64,000 bases of DNA from JACVRN01 sp036389255 (GCA_036389255.1 DASVQI010000024.1:806001-870000); one strand, 5' to 3'; shown: positions 42,565 through 51,571, counted from the first letter of the stretch. Program-made: numbers and translations. Notes: generated from the letters alone by a model not told the origin.

Positions 42565-43701
42565 TTAACGTTTCTTCGCGCGCTGGCCCCGCGCCACAGG
42601 CGCACCGCGCTCGGCGGCTGACGGCGTGCCTCCTTCAACCTGCGGCCATCCGTTGCGATAGCTGACCCTATCCATCAGCATGATTCGCCGCACGTCTCTG
42701 TCGCCTTCGATGCTGCTCTTGAGCAGCCGCTCCTTTGAATCAATCGCGTGGTAGAAAATCCAGTCCCGGCCCGAAGCGTCCGTGACTATAGAGTTGTGGC
42801 CCGGCGCAATGAAGCGCTCATTCTTCTCAAGGATGACGCTCGTAGATTTCCCTGTGGCCTCTGCGAGAGTCTGAAACGGGCCGGTAGCGCTTCTTGAGCG
42901 TGCGACCATCACCGCGTAATGCGCCTTGTCGCCGCAGCAATTGTCGCCGGAATAAAAGAGATAATAGTAGCCCCCGCGTTTAACTACCCACGCGCCTTCA
43001 ATCAGTCGCATGTAGTTGTCAGGACTCTCATTCTTGATGGGTTTGACAAGCTCTATCGCCTGGCTGCCGGGCACGAAGCTCGTGCGGTTCGCCGCCAGCT
43101 CCTGCACCCTTATAGCCTGAAAGCCAGAGCCCCAGTAGAGCAGCCGCTTTCCAGTAGCAGGGTCGTCATAGGCCATGGGGTCTATGTTGATGAAGCTCTC
43201 CCCGCACTTCAGAGGCTCGCCCTTGTCCGTGAAAGGGCCGAGCGGGCTTTTGGCAGTGGCAACCGCAAGGCAAAGCCCGGTCAGCGTGTTCGGGTCAGCC
43301 GAGTAGTACATGTAGAAGGTGTCGCCGTGCTGGCTAACGTGCGGAGCCCAGAACTTCTGCGTCTGGTTCGCCCACGCGGGCTTAACGGGCAGCGCGTCCC
43401 CCATGTGCTTCCAGCTAACGAGGTCTTCGGAGCGCGCAACCTGTATGTTGATTGTCCGGCCCTCTATCTCCGTCTGCGTGGCGTACGCGTAGTAGAGCCC
43501 GTCCGAAGCGCGTATCACCGTCGGGTCTGGGAAATCCGCATTGAAGACGGGGTTTGTGTACGTGCCCGTCGCGCGCACGGTCGAACCGGGCGGTCGCGCG
43601 CTATTCTGCCCGGTCGCCGGGATAGAACACGGCTGAACGATTATAACGAAGACGCTACAGAGCAGTAGCAGCGCAACGGGCCGTGTCTTGAACAACCTCA
43701 T
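42565..43701 (-). CDS. Secreted GH43 glycoside hydrolase (single-domain, arabinanase-like)
   Basis: 378 residues with a signal peptide (VALLLLCSVFVIIVQPCS; that Cys could be a lipidation site but lacks a clean lipobox). Single GH43 propeller: base Asp in FNADFPDPTVI (about 54-64), the Asp in FINIDPMAYDD (near 168) and acid Glu in LIEGAWVVKRGGYYYLFYS (near 231). WAPHVSQHGDTFYMYYSA is the usual blade-2 block. It lacks the C-terminal beta-sandwich of the two longer GH43 proteins in this window, so a different subfamily is likely, with arabinan- or galactofuran-directed activity possible. A Cys pair occurs in SGDNCCGDK. It is the promoter-proximal gene of the 12-kb minus-strand operon, 20 bp ahead of the small ORF. 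Confidence 0.88.
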   Translation of the reverse strand: MRLFKTRPVALLLLCSVFVIIVQPCSIPATGQNSARPPGSTVRATGTYTNPVFNADFPDPTVIRASDGLYYAYATQTEIEGRTINIQVARSEDLVSWKHMGDALPVKPAWANQTQKFWAPHVSQHGDTFYMYYSADPNTLTGLCLAVATAKSPLGPFTDKGEPLKCGESFINIDPMAYDDPATGKRLLYWGSGFQAIRVQELAANRTSFVPGSQAIELVKPIKNESPDNYMRLIEGAWVVKRGGYYYLFYSGDNCCGDKAHYAVMVARSRSATGPFQTLAEATGKSTSVILEKNERFIAPGHNSIVTDASGRDWIFYHAIDSKERLLKSSIEGDRDVRRIMLMDRVSYRNGWPQVEGGTPSAAERGAPVARGQRAKKR

Positions 43702-43740
43702 CGTTTTCCAGTTTGTTGAATGTAGAGAAACCCGGCATAC

Positions 43741-43830
43741 ACCGCATAGACGCGAGTGGGACGCAGAGAGAAAAGCTCAACACTCTTTGCGTTACCTTTG
43801 CGACACTCCGCGCCTGCGGCGGTGAATTGC
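43741..43830. repeat. Degenerate palindromic repeat (CACCGCAGAGACGCAG family, copy 4)
   Basis: GACGCGAGTGGGACGCAGAG on the left and CTCCGCGCCTGCGGCGGTGA on the right resemble the arms of copies 1-3 but pair poorly. It lies in the region preceding the GH43/gal operon. Confidence 0.5.
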
Positions 43831-43880
43831 AATCAGCATTACACTCTCTATCCCAGACAGAACAACTACTTTTACAGTGG

Positions 43881-44570
43881 CTACTTGGCCGTGACGACGC
43901 GAACTGAATCCCAATTATTTTCGGAGGAGCTGAAGCCGTAAAGCATAACGTGAAATGCTTTGGGCAGATTCTTAATCACCTTTCTCAGGCCCACCTCTCC
44001 GTTGAGCATGAAGAGGAACTCGTCGCCCCTGCGAACGATGCCGATTACAGGCGACTTGGCCTTTGTGCCGAGGTTGCGGTTATCCAGCCGCTCTCCGCGC
44101 CCGTCAATCACAGACCACGCTTCGAAGGTGCCTTCGCTGGTGAGCAGCCACTCGATTCGGTTGCGGCCCGAGCCGTCGAACAAGATAGTCAGAATGGCGT
44201 TGCCAATCGGCAGCGCCGCAGAGTTAGGCTCAGGCATGGCAGTGCCGACTTTGGCTATGGTCGCTTCGACTATGAAGCGGTCGGCGGTAAAGGTGGGCTT
44301 GCTCCTGACTCCGGCGCGGGAGCCCGAATGGCCGCGCATCTGAAGCTGTCCGTCCTTGACGTCTACCTTTCCGGCACCGCCCTCGAAGTTGAACACCTCC
44401 CATTTGGTCGTGTCGAGCGACTTGCCGTCGAAGGTGTCCGTCCACTCGTCCACGGCGGGCGCGGCCTGCTGCGGTTGTGACTGGCCGTAAGCCTCAAAGG
44501 AGAAGGCGGCAAAAATTACGTATGCGCCTATCATCAACGAGAAAAGCTTTCGCGGAAGATTCCAGTTCAT
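43881..44570 (-). CDS. Secreted concanavalin A-like (LamG/DUF1080-type) beta-sandwich protein
   Basis: 229 residues. The signal peptide (FSLMIGAYVIFAAFSFEAYG) is followed by a short Gln/Ala linker and a single beta-sandwich starting WTDTFDGKSLDTTKWEV. FDGKSLD-type openings are common in LamG-like, DUF1080 and GH16-like jelly-roll domains. The GH16 catalytic ExDxE motif is not present. The block VIGIVRRGDEFLFMLNGEVGLRK near residues 175-197 fits glycan-binding or hydrolase-like members. A polysaccharide-binding role is plausible from fold and neighbourhood, but an enzyme cannot be excluded. The gene follows the TPR-protein gene by 18 bp and probably shares its transcript. Confidence 0.75.
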   Translation of the reverse strand: MNWNLPRKLFSLMIGAYVIFAAFSFEAYGQSQPQQAAPAVDEWTDTFDGKSLDTTKWEVFNFEGGAGKVDVKDGQLQMRGHSGSRAGVRSKPTFTADRFIVEATIAKVGTAMPEPNSAALPIGNAILTILFDGSGRNRIEWLLTSEGTFEAWSVIDGRGERLDNRNLGTKAKSPVIGIVRRGDEFLFMLNGEVGLRKVIKNLPKAFHVMLYGFSSSENNWDSVRVVTAK

Positions 44571-44588
44571 GAGTTCCCCTCGAATCGT

Positions 44589-46244
44589 TTAGAAATTTAC
44601 GTTGGCGAGACGACGAACCAGCTCCTGCCGTTCGCTCTGCGCCCTCTTCTGCTGGTCGTCGCTCAGGCGTTTGAATGCGGCCACCGCTTTCTGAGCGTCC
44701 TCCGTGCGCTTCAGGCGCATGTAGACGCGCCCCAGTTGATACTGAGCCTCCGGCTGATTCGGGTCTGCGGCTGCTACGGTTTCCAGTTGAGTCGCGGCCT
44801 CGCTGAATCGCTCAAGACGAATGTAGAGGCGCGCGAGCGCGAGCCGCGCAGGCGCGAACCCCGGCTCAAGCTGTATGGCGCGCATCAGATGGCTCTCGGC
44901 CCCTGCGGTGTCGGCTGAGGTCTGTCTAATCAAGGCGTCGGCCAAAAGGTAATGCGCTGCGGCCAGCCTGTCGTCAGCCGCGACCGCGCGTTTATAGCTT
45001 TCTATGGCCTCCCCGTATCGCCCCGTCTCGTCATAAACGATTCCCAGATAGGCGAGCGCGGCGGCGAACTTCGGGTCAAGCTCTGCTGCGCGCGCGAAAG
45101 CTTTGGCGGCCTCGTCGTGTCTCTGCTTTTTGAACTGGGCCACGCCAAGAGCGAACCAGAGCTTTGAAGAGTTCGGAAACTCTTTGAGCGATTCGTTCAG
45201 CCGTATGATTGCAGCCTCGGGCGCTTGCGTGTCCGTCAGCAGCATCCCGTAGCGGAAGCGGTAGGCTTCCGATTTCGGGTCGCGCTCAATCGCCAGCCGC
45301 ATGGCCGGGATGGCATTCTCAACGTGTCCTGCGGCCTGATACACGTCTGCGAGCGCGGCGTAGATGGGAGCGGCTTCGACCCCACGCGCAACCGCAGACT
45401 CAAGCGTGCGCCCGGCTGAGCGTATATCGTTCTGGGCCATGAAGGAGCGAGCCAGCATCAATATGGCGTCAACGTTCGACGGCTCGGCTGCGGCTACGGC
45501 GGTCAACTCTTCGCTGGCCTCACGGCCAAGTCCTGCGGCAAGCAGCGCCCCGCCAAGCTCTGCTCGAAGCTTCGGGCTGGTTATCTCGCCCGAAGCTCTG
45601 GTGACCTGCGCGGCGTACTCTTTATAGTAAGCGGCGGCGGCCGACTTGTCGTTAAGGCTTAAAGTGACGATGACGAGTGCGCGCGTAATCTCAAGGTCGG
45701 GCGCAATGGCGCGTGCCTTCTCGAACAACTCGCGTGCGGCGCGCAAGCCTTCCGGCTTCCCGCTTGCGAATCTTATCTGTGCAAGGTTGACGAGCGCGCT
45801 CGCCTGATTCGGATTGAGCTTGAGTGAGATTTCGAACTGTCTGGCGGCCAGTTCAGCGCGGCCAAGCCTGAGCAGTATGGCCCCGTGATTGTTGCGCGCG
45901 GCGGCGGAGGTCGGAGCGGCTATGGCTGCGGCTGCGAACTGTCGCTCGGCTTCCGCCAGATTGCCGGAGCGGTCTGCCATTATTCCAAGATAGGTGTGGG
46001 CCAGCTCGTTATTCGGGTCTAGCTTGACCGCCTGCTGAAAGAGTCCGCGCGCGCCCGCCTCGTCCCCTTTTTCAAGCGCCGCTATCGCCTGATCAATGAG
46101 CGCCGCAGCATCTCGCGCGTTTGCGCCCTGCTGCGTCAAAAAGGGTGTGCGTGCCTGTATAACTTCTACGCTCGCTCCGGCCATCAGGGCGATGGCCGCG
46201 ACCATCACGATTCGGCGGAGCGAGTTGAGTATCAGGCATATCAT
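44589..46244 (-). CDS. Exported TPR-repeat protein
   Basis: 551 residues from the ATG at 46244, chosen because residues before it are unlike a signal peptide while ICLILNSLRRIVMVAAIALMAGAS is one. Around twelve to fourteen TPR units fill residues 45-540, e.g. DPNNELAHTYLGIMADRSGN, LNPNQASALVNLAQIRF, DPKFAAALAYLGIVYDETGR and DPNQPEAQYQLGRVYMRLKR. No catalytic domain is seen. It lies directly after the TonB-receptor gene, separated from it by a terminator-like hairpin, in the place where Bacteroidetes would have a SusD gene. A periplasmic scaffold or helper for polysaccharide uptake is conceivable, but this is speculation from context. Confidence 0.82.
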   Translation of the reverse strand: MICLILNSLRRIVMVAAIALMAGASVEVIQARTPFLTQQGANARDAAALIDQAIAALEKGDEAGARGLFQQAVKLDPNNELAHTYLGIMADRSGNLAEAERQFAAAAIAAPTSAAARNNHGAILLRLGRAELAARQFEISLKLNPNQASALVNLAQIRFASGKPEGLRAARELFEKARAIAPDLEITRALVIVTLSLNDKSAAAAYYKEYAAQVTRASGEITSPKLRAELGGALLAAGLGREASEELTAVAAAEPSNVDAILMLARSFMAQNDIRSAGRTLESAVARGVEAAPIYAALADVYQAAGHVENAIPAMRLAIERDPKSEAYRFRYGMLLTDTQAPEAAIIRLNESLKEFPNSSKLWFALGVAQFKKQRHDEAAKAFARAAELDPKFAAALAYLGIVYDETGRYGEAIESYKRAVAADDRLAAAHYLLADALIRQTSADTAGAESHLMRAIQLEPGFAPARLALARLYIRLERFSEAATQLETVAAADPNQPEAQYQLGRVYMRLKRTEDAQKAVAAFKRLSDDQQKRAQSERQELVRRLANVNF

Positions 46245-46284
46245 GGCGGCTGGAAAGACTGTGATATAGCACAGTAAAGAAGAA

Positions 46285-46320
46285 CGGCGCGGGAGTGTCA
46301 AGTCAACCTTTCCCGCGCCG
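46285..46320 (-). terminator. Rho-independent-like terminator after the TonB-receptor gene
   Basis: CGGCGCGGGA (46285-46294) and TCCCGCGCCG (46311-46320) form a perfect 10-bp GC-rich stem, 20 bp beyond the stop at 46341. On the minus strand it is followed by TTCTTCTTTACT. The T-tract is interrupted, so termination may be partial. Confidence 0.65.
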
Positions 46321-46340
46321 CTCATCTGCTGATGCCCGGA

Positions 46341-49300
46341 TTAGAAAATCACCTTGGCTCCGAGCTGAATCGTCCTCGGCCCGTAGACGTTCGGGTCTCC
46401 GACTATGCCGGAGATACCGAATCCGCCAGAGGAGTTCGGATTATTCACGTCGAAGTTCTGGAAGTTCGTGTCGGGGCCGAAGTACCGGTGCCGGTTGAAG
46501 AGGTTGAAGAACTCGGCGCGCAGCTCCAACATCACGCCCTCGCGTATGGGCGTCCTCTTGAGGATGCTGAAGTTCTCGCTCAAGAAGGGGAAGATGCGCT
46601 CGTCTGTGACGACCGGCCCGGTGCCGAAGAACCGCGACGGGTCGGCGTAATACTGCTGATAAGCGGCGCTCCCTATGGCAGGCTGGTTGATGCACTGGCC
46701 CTGCGCGTTGCGCACCCCGCCCGGACACTCATAGTCAGGCGGCTGCGCGAAAGCCAGCCCGTTGAGCACCCTGAAGCTTAAGCCCGTCGGGTCGTTACCG
46801 GCCAGAATCGGCTGGCCCGTCAGGTTCACGCGAAGCTGTGCGCCGCGCGTGCCTGCGAAGCCTACCAGATTCAGGAAGCCCGAATTGCGGCTGCTGGTGA
46901 TAACGAGCGGGAAGCCCGTCTGGTAACGGTGAATGCCGTTAATCTGCCAGCCTCCGACTAGCTTGTCTACTATGCCTCCCTGATTAAGGAAGCGCCTCCC
47001 TTTACCGAAGGGCAGCTCAAGCAGGTAGTTGAAGACGAGTACGTGCGGCGTGCTGTTCGGTGAATTGAATATAGGCCGCTCGTACGGATTCTGCGGCTGG
47101 TTGACCGGGCTGCCGCCGTACAGGTCTTCCGCGCCCGTCGTCCTCAACCTAGAGTAGGTGTAAGAAACGTCGAACTGCACTCCCTGCGAGAAGCGGCGAC
47201 CGAACTTGACCTGTAGCGCGTTATACCAGCTCTGTCCCTCGCTCTCTAGCACGTTCCTCAGCAGGTTGTACTGCGGGAAGGGACGAAGCGACTGCGCCAC
47301 AGTGCCGTTGAATCCGGCGAAGACGGAGTTGCTGTTGGCCGGAAGCGTGAAGCCCACGCTCTGCGCGAATGCGCGCTCCTGCGGCGTCACGTTGTTCAGA
47401 TTCTTCTCCAGAAGCGGGAACCCTAAGCGCAGAGCCTCAAGCGGCAGCGCGTTCTGCCTGTTAAAGTCCGAGCGAAGACGCGTGCCTCTGCTTCCTATGT
47501 AGCCGACCGAGAGAGCGAAGTTCCTCGGAAGCTCTCGCTGTATGTCCAGACTCCACTGAGCCGTCCGACCAGACTTGTAGTTCTTGTTGATGAAGGTCAC
47601 GTCCTGACCTATGAACTGGTCGTTCGGGTCTGTTGACGGGCGGGCCGGATAGCTGCTCAGGAAGAAGTTCGCGTCTGCGCCGAACTGCGGGCGCGCAAGG
47701 TGCGTGTTGTAGCCTTCCGTGCCTTCCGTAATCGCCACGTCGCCGCCGAACCCGTAAAGGATGGGCGAGTAATAAAGGCCATAGCCGCCGCGCACCACAG
47801 TCTTGTCATTGATGGCGTAAGCGAAGCCGACGCGCGGGCCTATGTTGGAGTAGTCGGGCTTGGCTATGCCTTCGTACTGTGCCTGAAGCGCGCCCGTGCC
47901 GTTGGCCGCGACGAGAGCGCCGCGACGGCCCACGACAGGATTAATCACGTCCGGGTCGAAGCTGCGATAGCGACCGCCGGACTCCGTGCGCGGGTAGCTA
48001 ATCTCGTAGCGCAAGCCTAAGTTCAGCGTCAATTTCTGCGTGAGCTTTATGTCGTCCTGAACGAAGACGGCCGGGTAGAAGTAGCGCCAGCCGGGGTCTA
48101 GCGTCTTGCTGCTGTTGAATGACCACTCGGTCGCGCCCGTGATGAGACTGGCGATGGGCCAGCCCTGGTCGTTTGTGTCTACGTTGGCCGTCTGTAGATG
48201 CCGGAAGTTGAACCAGCCGCCGGGGCTCAGAAGCTGAGCCGCGTTGAACTGCTGCCATCTAATGTCGCCGCCGAACCTCAGCGTGTGTCGCCCCTTAATC
48301 CATGTCAGCGTGTCTGAGAACTGAGTCGTGTTATCCGCAAACGGCAGGTCGTTAAAGAACGAGCCGCCTATGCCCTGATAGGCGCGTGTGTCCGTTGACG
48401 TGCCGGGGTCGCCGTAGCCCGGAAAATCAACTGCCGGGAAGGCTCCGCCAAGCACAGAGCCCGCCGGGATGCCCAGCGCAACCGCATCCGGGAACGCTCC
48501 GACCGCAGGATTCTTTCTGGTTGTTACAGAGCGCGTGAAGCCCGCGTTGAAGTGGTTGATGATAGTAGGTGAAACCGTCCAGTCATACGAGAGTCGCGCG
48601 ATGTATGACTTGATGCCGAAATCGTAGCGGCCGAAAGCATAAAGCGGAGACGCGAAGCGCGGGAAGCCGCCTTCAACCGAGCCGCTCTCGCGGAACGAGT
48701 AGCTGAAGGAGAGGCGCTGAGCGTCCGTTATTATCTGGTCTATCTTCAAGACCGCGTTGTTCATCGTCAACGGGTTCGTAGTAGACGCAGTGTAGTTTCG
48801 GAAGACGCCGGGACGCGTCGGCACCGGCAACGTACGAAGAATCGCCAAGCCTACGGGGTCGAACGATGTGGATGGAATGATGTTGCCGGGAAACGGCGAG
48901 CGATTGCCGGGTGTGCCGCTTCTGGGGTCGTAAATCTGCACGCCGTTGGGAAACTGCTTGAGCACGTCCGGGTCTGTGAACAGCTCACCGAAGTCGCCTT
49001 GTCGCATTCTCAGGGTCGGGACGGAAATGTTGACCGTCTCGGAGCGGCTGAAGCGGTAGCCTTCGTAGTTGAAGAAGAAGAAGGTGCGATTCCTCAAGAG
49101 CCCGAATGGAGAGCCGTCCCCGATTCCGAAGCGCGGATAAAAGACGGGCCCGCCGATGTTGAAGCCGAAGTCGTGCTGAAGGTCGCGCGGCCTCTCTACA
49201 CCCGTAGCATTATTGAAGAAGGAGTTGGCGTTGAGCGCCTCGTTGCGGTGCAGCCAGTAGACCTCGCCGCCGAAATCGTTGCCGCCCGACTTGAGGGTGA

Positions 49301-50054
49301 AATTGACTATGCCGCCCGATGAGCGACCGAACTCCGCCGAATAGGTGCTGGTGCTGAGCGTGAACTCCTGAAAGGCGTTCGGCCCCGGCGCAATCTCCGT
49401 GAAGTTCGTTCCGGCCTGAGCGCGGAAGGTGGATGCGCCGTCAACCAGAATCTCCGTGCCGAGCGCCTGACCGCCCGCGACGCGGAAGCGCGAAGCATTC
49501 GTGCCACGGTTGTCCTGACTGCCTATGTTGCCGGAGGAAGTGACGTTGCTGTCCAGAAAGATAAATGAGAGAGGCGTGCGGCCGCCCGCCTCGCTGCTCA
49601 CCTGAAGCGGCAGTTCCCTTACCTGTCGCTCCGTCACGTTCGTCTGCCTGACGGGCGTGTCCGTCTGAATCACCGGCGCAGCGTCGGCAGAGACAGTGAC
49701 TGTGTTGGTCACTTCCCCTATCTCAAGTTGAAAGTCTGCGCGGCGCACGACCTGCACGGCCACTTGCACAGAGTCCATGGCGGTCGTCTTGAAGCCGGGA
49801 GCCTCAGCCGTCAGGCGATACGGGGCGGCCTTCAGCTCCGGCAGTGTATATGTTCCCTGGTCGGAGGTAGTCGTTTCACGCACCTCTCCGGTGGTCAGGT
49901 TGGTCGCCGTGACCTTCGCGTTGGGAACGACGGCACCCGTGGGGTCAGTCACAGTTCCCGTGATGCTTCCACTGTCGCTCTGCGCGAAGACTGACGGCGC
50001 GCACACCAGCGCCAGCAAGAGGAAGGCAAACCCTATCAGCTTGTTCGATTTCAT
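46341..50054 (-). CDS. Oar-like TonB-dependent outer-membrane receptor (1)
   Basis: 1237 residues. The signal peptide (FAFLLLALVCAPSVFA) is followed by a carboxypeptidase-regulatory-like domain (about 27-115, SGSITGTVTDPTGAVVPNAKV), a plug domain (about 120-260, with EILVDGASTFR and GIVNFTLKSGGN) and a long TonB barrel ending in aromatic LGAKVIF, the terminal signature of outer-membrane barrels. Such acidobacterial receptors resemble Myxococcus Oar and are often much larger than classical siderophore receptors. The likely cargo here is an oligosaccharide, from the neighbouring GH172, GH43 and TPR genes; no SusD is present. The start has an AGGAGAGATC ribosome-binding site. Transcription is probably controlled by a LacI-type repressor (operators at 50288 and 50163). 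Confidence 0.92.
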   Translation of the reverse strand: MKSNKLIGFAFLLLALVCAPSVFAQSDSGSITGTVTDPTGAVVPNAKVTATNLTTGEVRETTTSDQGTYTLPELKAAPYRLTAEAPGFKTTAMDSVQVAVQVVRRADFQLEIGEVTNTVTVSADAAPVIQTDTPVRQTNVTERQVRELPLQVSSEAGGRTPLSFIFLDSNVTSSGNIGSQDNRGTNASRFRVAGGQALGTEILVDGASTFRAQAGTNFTEIAPGPNAFQEFTLSTSTYSAEFGRSSGGIVNFTLKSGGNDFGGEVYWLHRNEALNANSFFNNATGVERPRDLQHDFGFNIGGPVFYPRFGIGDGSPFGLLRNRTFFFFNYEGYRFSRSETVNISVPTLRMRQGDFGELFTDPDVLKQFPNGVQIYDPRSGTPGNRSPFPGNIIPSTSFDPVGLAILRTLPVPTRPGVFRNYTASTTNPLTMNNAVLKIDQIITDAQRLSFSYSFRESGSVEGGFPRFASPLYAFGRYDFGIKSYIARLSYDWTVSPTIINHFNAGFTRSVTTRKNPAVGAFPDAVALGIPAGSVLGGAFPAVDFPGYGDPGTSTDTRAYQGIGGSFFNDLPFADNTTQFSDTLTWIKGRHTLRFGGDIRWQQFNAAQLLSPGGWFNFRHLQTANVDTNDQGWPIASLITGATEWSFNSSKTLDPGWRYFYPAVFVQDDIKLTQKLTLNLGLRYEISYPRTESGGRYRSFDPDVINPVVGRRGALVAANGTGALQAQYEGIAKPDYSNIGPRVGFAYAINDKTVVRGGYGLYYSPILYGFGGDVAITEGTEGYNTHLARPQFGADANFFLSSYPARPSTDPNDQFIGQDVTFINKNYKSGRTAQWSLDIQRELPRNFALSVGYIGSRGTRLRSDFNRQNALPLEALRLGFPLLEKNLNNVTPQERAFAQSVGFTLPANSNSVFAGFNGTVAQSLRPFPQYNLLRNVLESEGQSWYNALQVKFGRRFSQGVQFDVSYTYSRLRTTGAEDLYGGSPVNQPQNPYERPIFNSPNSTPHVLVFNYLLELPFGKGRRFLNQGGIVDKLVGGWQINGIHRYQTGFPLVITSSRNSGFLNLVGFAGTRGAQLRVNLTGQPILAGNDPTGLSFRVLNGLAFAQPPDYECPGGVRNAQGQCINQPAIGSAAYQQYYADPSRFFGTGPVVTDERIFPFLSENFSILKRTPIREGVMLELRAEFFNLFNRHRYFGPDTNFQNFDVNNPNSSGGFGISGIVGDPNVYGPRTIQLGAKVIF

Positions 50055-50162
50055 GATCTCTCCTGAGAAACTCGACCGTTGTCAAAACGATGGGCCCGTT
50101 GGCTGAAAGGCCGAATCAATCTCCGGGCGTGCCCGGAAATGAGGCTTCGAAGGATGCGGGAA

Positions 50163-50176
50163 GTTAAGCGCTTAAC
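50163..50176. promoter_or_regulatory. LacI-type operator palindrome (distal)
   Basis: GTTAAGCGCTTAAC is a perfect 14-bp palindrome with the central CG typical of LacI/GalR-family sites. It lies about 126 bp downstream of the predicted transcription start, in the TonB-receptor leader. Confidence 0.6.
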
Positions 50177-50287
50177 CTCCCGGTGCATGGCTGCAAAGAG
50201 AACGTGCAGCCCGCCTATCCTAGAAGCGGTCTGAAAGCTTACTCACTTGTCGAAGAGAACTACTTGGAATGACTAATTTAACTGTCA

Positions 50288-50301
50288 CGTAAACGCTTAA
50301 C
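50288..50301. promoter_or_regulatory. LacI-type operator overlapping the transcription start
   Basis: CGTAAACGCTTAAC shares 11 of 14 positions, including the whole CGCTTAAC half, with the perfect palindrome at 50163. It begins at the predicted +1 of the TonB-receptor promoter, the classic position for repression. Confidence 0.6.
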
Positions 50302-50308
50302 CACTCGG

Positions 50309-50337
50309 CTTATAGCAGGACTGTCAATTTATGTCAA
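50309..50337 (-). promoter_or_regulatory. Strong sigma70 promoter of TonB receptor 1
   Basis: On the minus strand: TTGACA (50332-50337), 17-bp spacer, TATAAG (50309-50314). The 323-bp gap 50055-50377 thus holds this promoter, two operator-like sites, and a leader of about 248 nt with a perfect 7-bp hairpin (TCCGGGC/GCCCGGA, 50122-50137). No gene is seen in it. Confidence 0.75.
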
Positions 50338-50377
50338 TATCTATCTGGCCCACAGGCGCAACCGGGAGCGCCTCCCT

Positions 50378-51571
50378 TTATAATCCGGCCATCCGCTTTT
50401 CCGCCCCTTCCAGCGCGGGCAGGTTGTTCTCCGGCCTGTTCAGGTAGAAGTAGGCGCAGCTAGACCAGTCGTCCGAGCGCTCGAACTTGCCGTCCTCTCT
50501 CAGGTCTTTTTCGACCAGCCCCGGCCCGGCGCGGTAGATGCGCCGACCGGTTCTGACCAGCCCGCCCCGGCTGTGGTCTGCCACGTAGCCTATCTGCTGC
50601 ATCGTCACTCGTATGTCCCTGCGAAAATATATGGGGTCTACTACGTGGTAGCGGTAGAAGCACCAGCGCATGGCTCGCTCGTCCGCCACAGGGCTTCCCT
50701 GATACAGATTGGCGAACTGGCCCTGTCCCCATGCCGTGCCTATGTAGTCCTCCGTCCCGGTGCCTACGATTGTGGGAAACTGCTTGTCGCCGTCCAGATA
50801 GATTTTGATTTCGCCCTCTCCCCACCAAGTGTTGAAGTAGGTGTTCTGGTCAACTATGACGCCGATGTTGGTGCCAAGGTAACGGCCTTCGCCTTCGACC
50901 ATCGGAAGAATCTCGTAGTCGCGCTGAATGGTAGTAGGATTCTCGCGCCTCCAGTGGGCGTGGAAGTAGAGCATGTTCGCGGGATGCCTATCGCCCAGCG
51001 TGTAGTTGATGTCGTAGAAAAGCTCCGGCAAGTCTCTGCCGCTCTCGTTCGTCATCACTATCCGCATTCCCGTCCTGAACGGCATAGGAACGACAGAGTT
51101 AAAGCTGCGCCCTTCAGGGTTTGAAAAAAGCGCGGACTCGAAGGTGGCCATGCGACCCAAGCCTATGCCGAAGAAGTCGCCCAAAGGAGCGCTCACGGCC
51201 GGACGCTGTGCACCGTCCCAATAGATGTCCAGCCTGAGCCCCCTCAGCATCTGCGGGCTGCGGTCGGGAATGGTCATCCACATGCGGCGCACCATGCCGG
51301 AGGTGCCACGCGCTTCGGCAAGCACCGCGCTCTGGCCCGCCTTGATGGCTATGGTGGGCGAGCCCTTGCGCCCTCCCATAGACTGCCCGCCCTTTCCCCT
51401 CTCGCCGGTAGGATTTTCCGGGCTGGCCCAGCGAGTCTCCACGCCTTGTGGAATCTCGTATAGAGCCTGCGCGGGTAGGCGCGCGGCGGCTGCGACAAGA
51501 ATGACGACGATAAAAAGTGCTCTGGACTTCAGATTGAAACGCATAGTTTTCCTCCGACGAGTCATCTGCAA
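50378..51571 (-). CDS. Secreted GH172 (DUF2961) glycoside hydrolase
   Basis: 397 residues. The signal peptide (RALFIVVILVAAAARLPA) precedes a DUF2961/GH172 double jelly-roll. Family blocks are SGMVRRMWMTIPD (about 77-89), LRLDIYWDG, PLGDFFGIG (about 119-127), GEGEIKIYLDGD (about 248-259) and VGTGTEDYIGTAWG (about 264-277). In characterised GH172 enzymes the two catalytic Glu residues lie in the last two blocks, and both are kept. Known activities are alpha-D-fructofuranosidase/difructose-anhydride chemistry and exo-alpha-D-arabinofuranosidase, including enzymes acting on mycobacterial D-arabinan. This supports furanoside-directed metabolism. The gene lies 27 bp after a TPR-protein gene and upstream of TonB receptor 1 on the same strand. 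Confidence 0.88.
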   Translation of the reverse strand: MQMTRRRKTMRFNLKSRALFIVVILVAAAARLPAQALYEIPQGVETRWASPENPTGERGKGGQSMGGRKGSPTIAIKAGQSAVLAEARGTSGMVRRMWMTIPDRSPQMLRGLRLDIYWDGAQRPAVSAPLGDFFGIGLGRMATFESALFSNPEGRSFNSVVPMPFRTGMRIVMTNESGRDLPELFYDINYTLGDRHPANMLYFHAHWRRENPTTIQRDYEILPMVEGEGRYLGTNIGVIVDQNTYFNTWWGEGEIKIYLDGDKQFPTIVGTGTEDYIGTAWGQGQFANLYQGSPVADERAMRWCFYRYHVVDPIYFRRDIRVTMQQIGYVADHSRGGLVRTGRRIYRAGPGLVEKDLREDGKFERSDDWSSCAYFYLNRPENNLPALEGAEKRMAGL

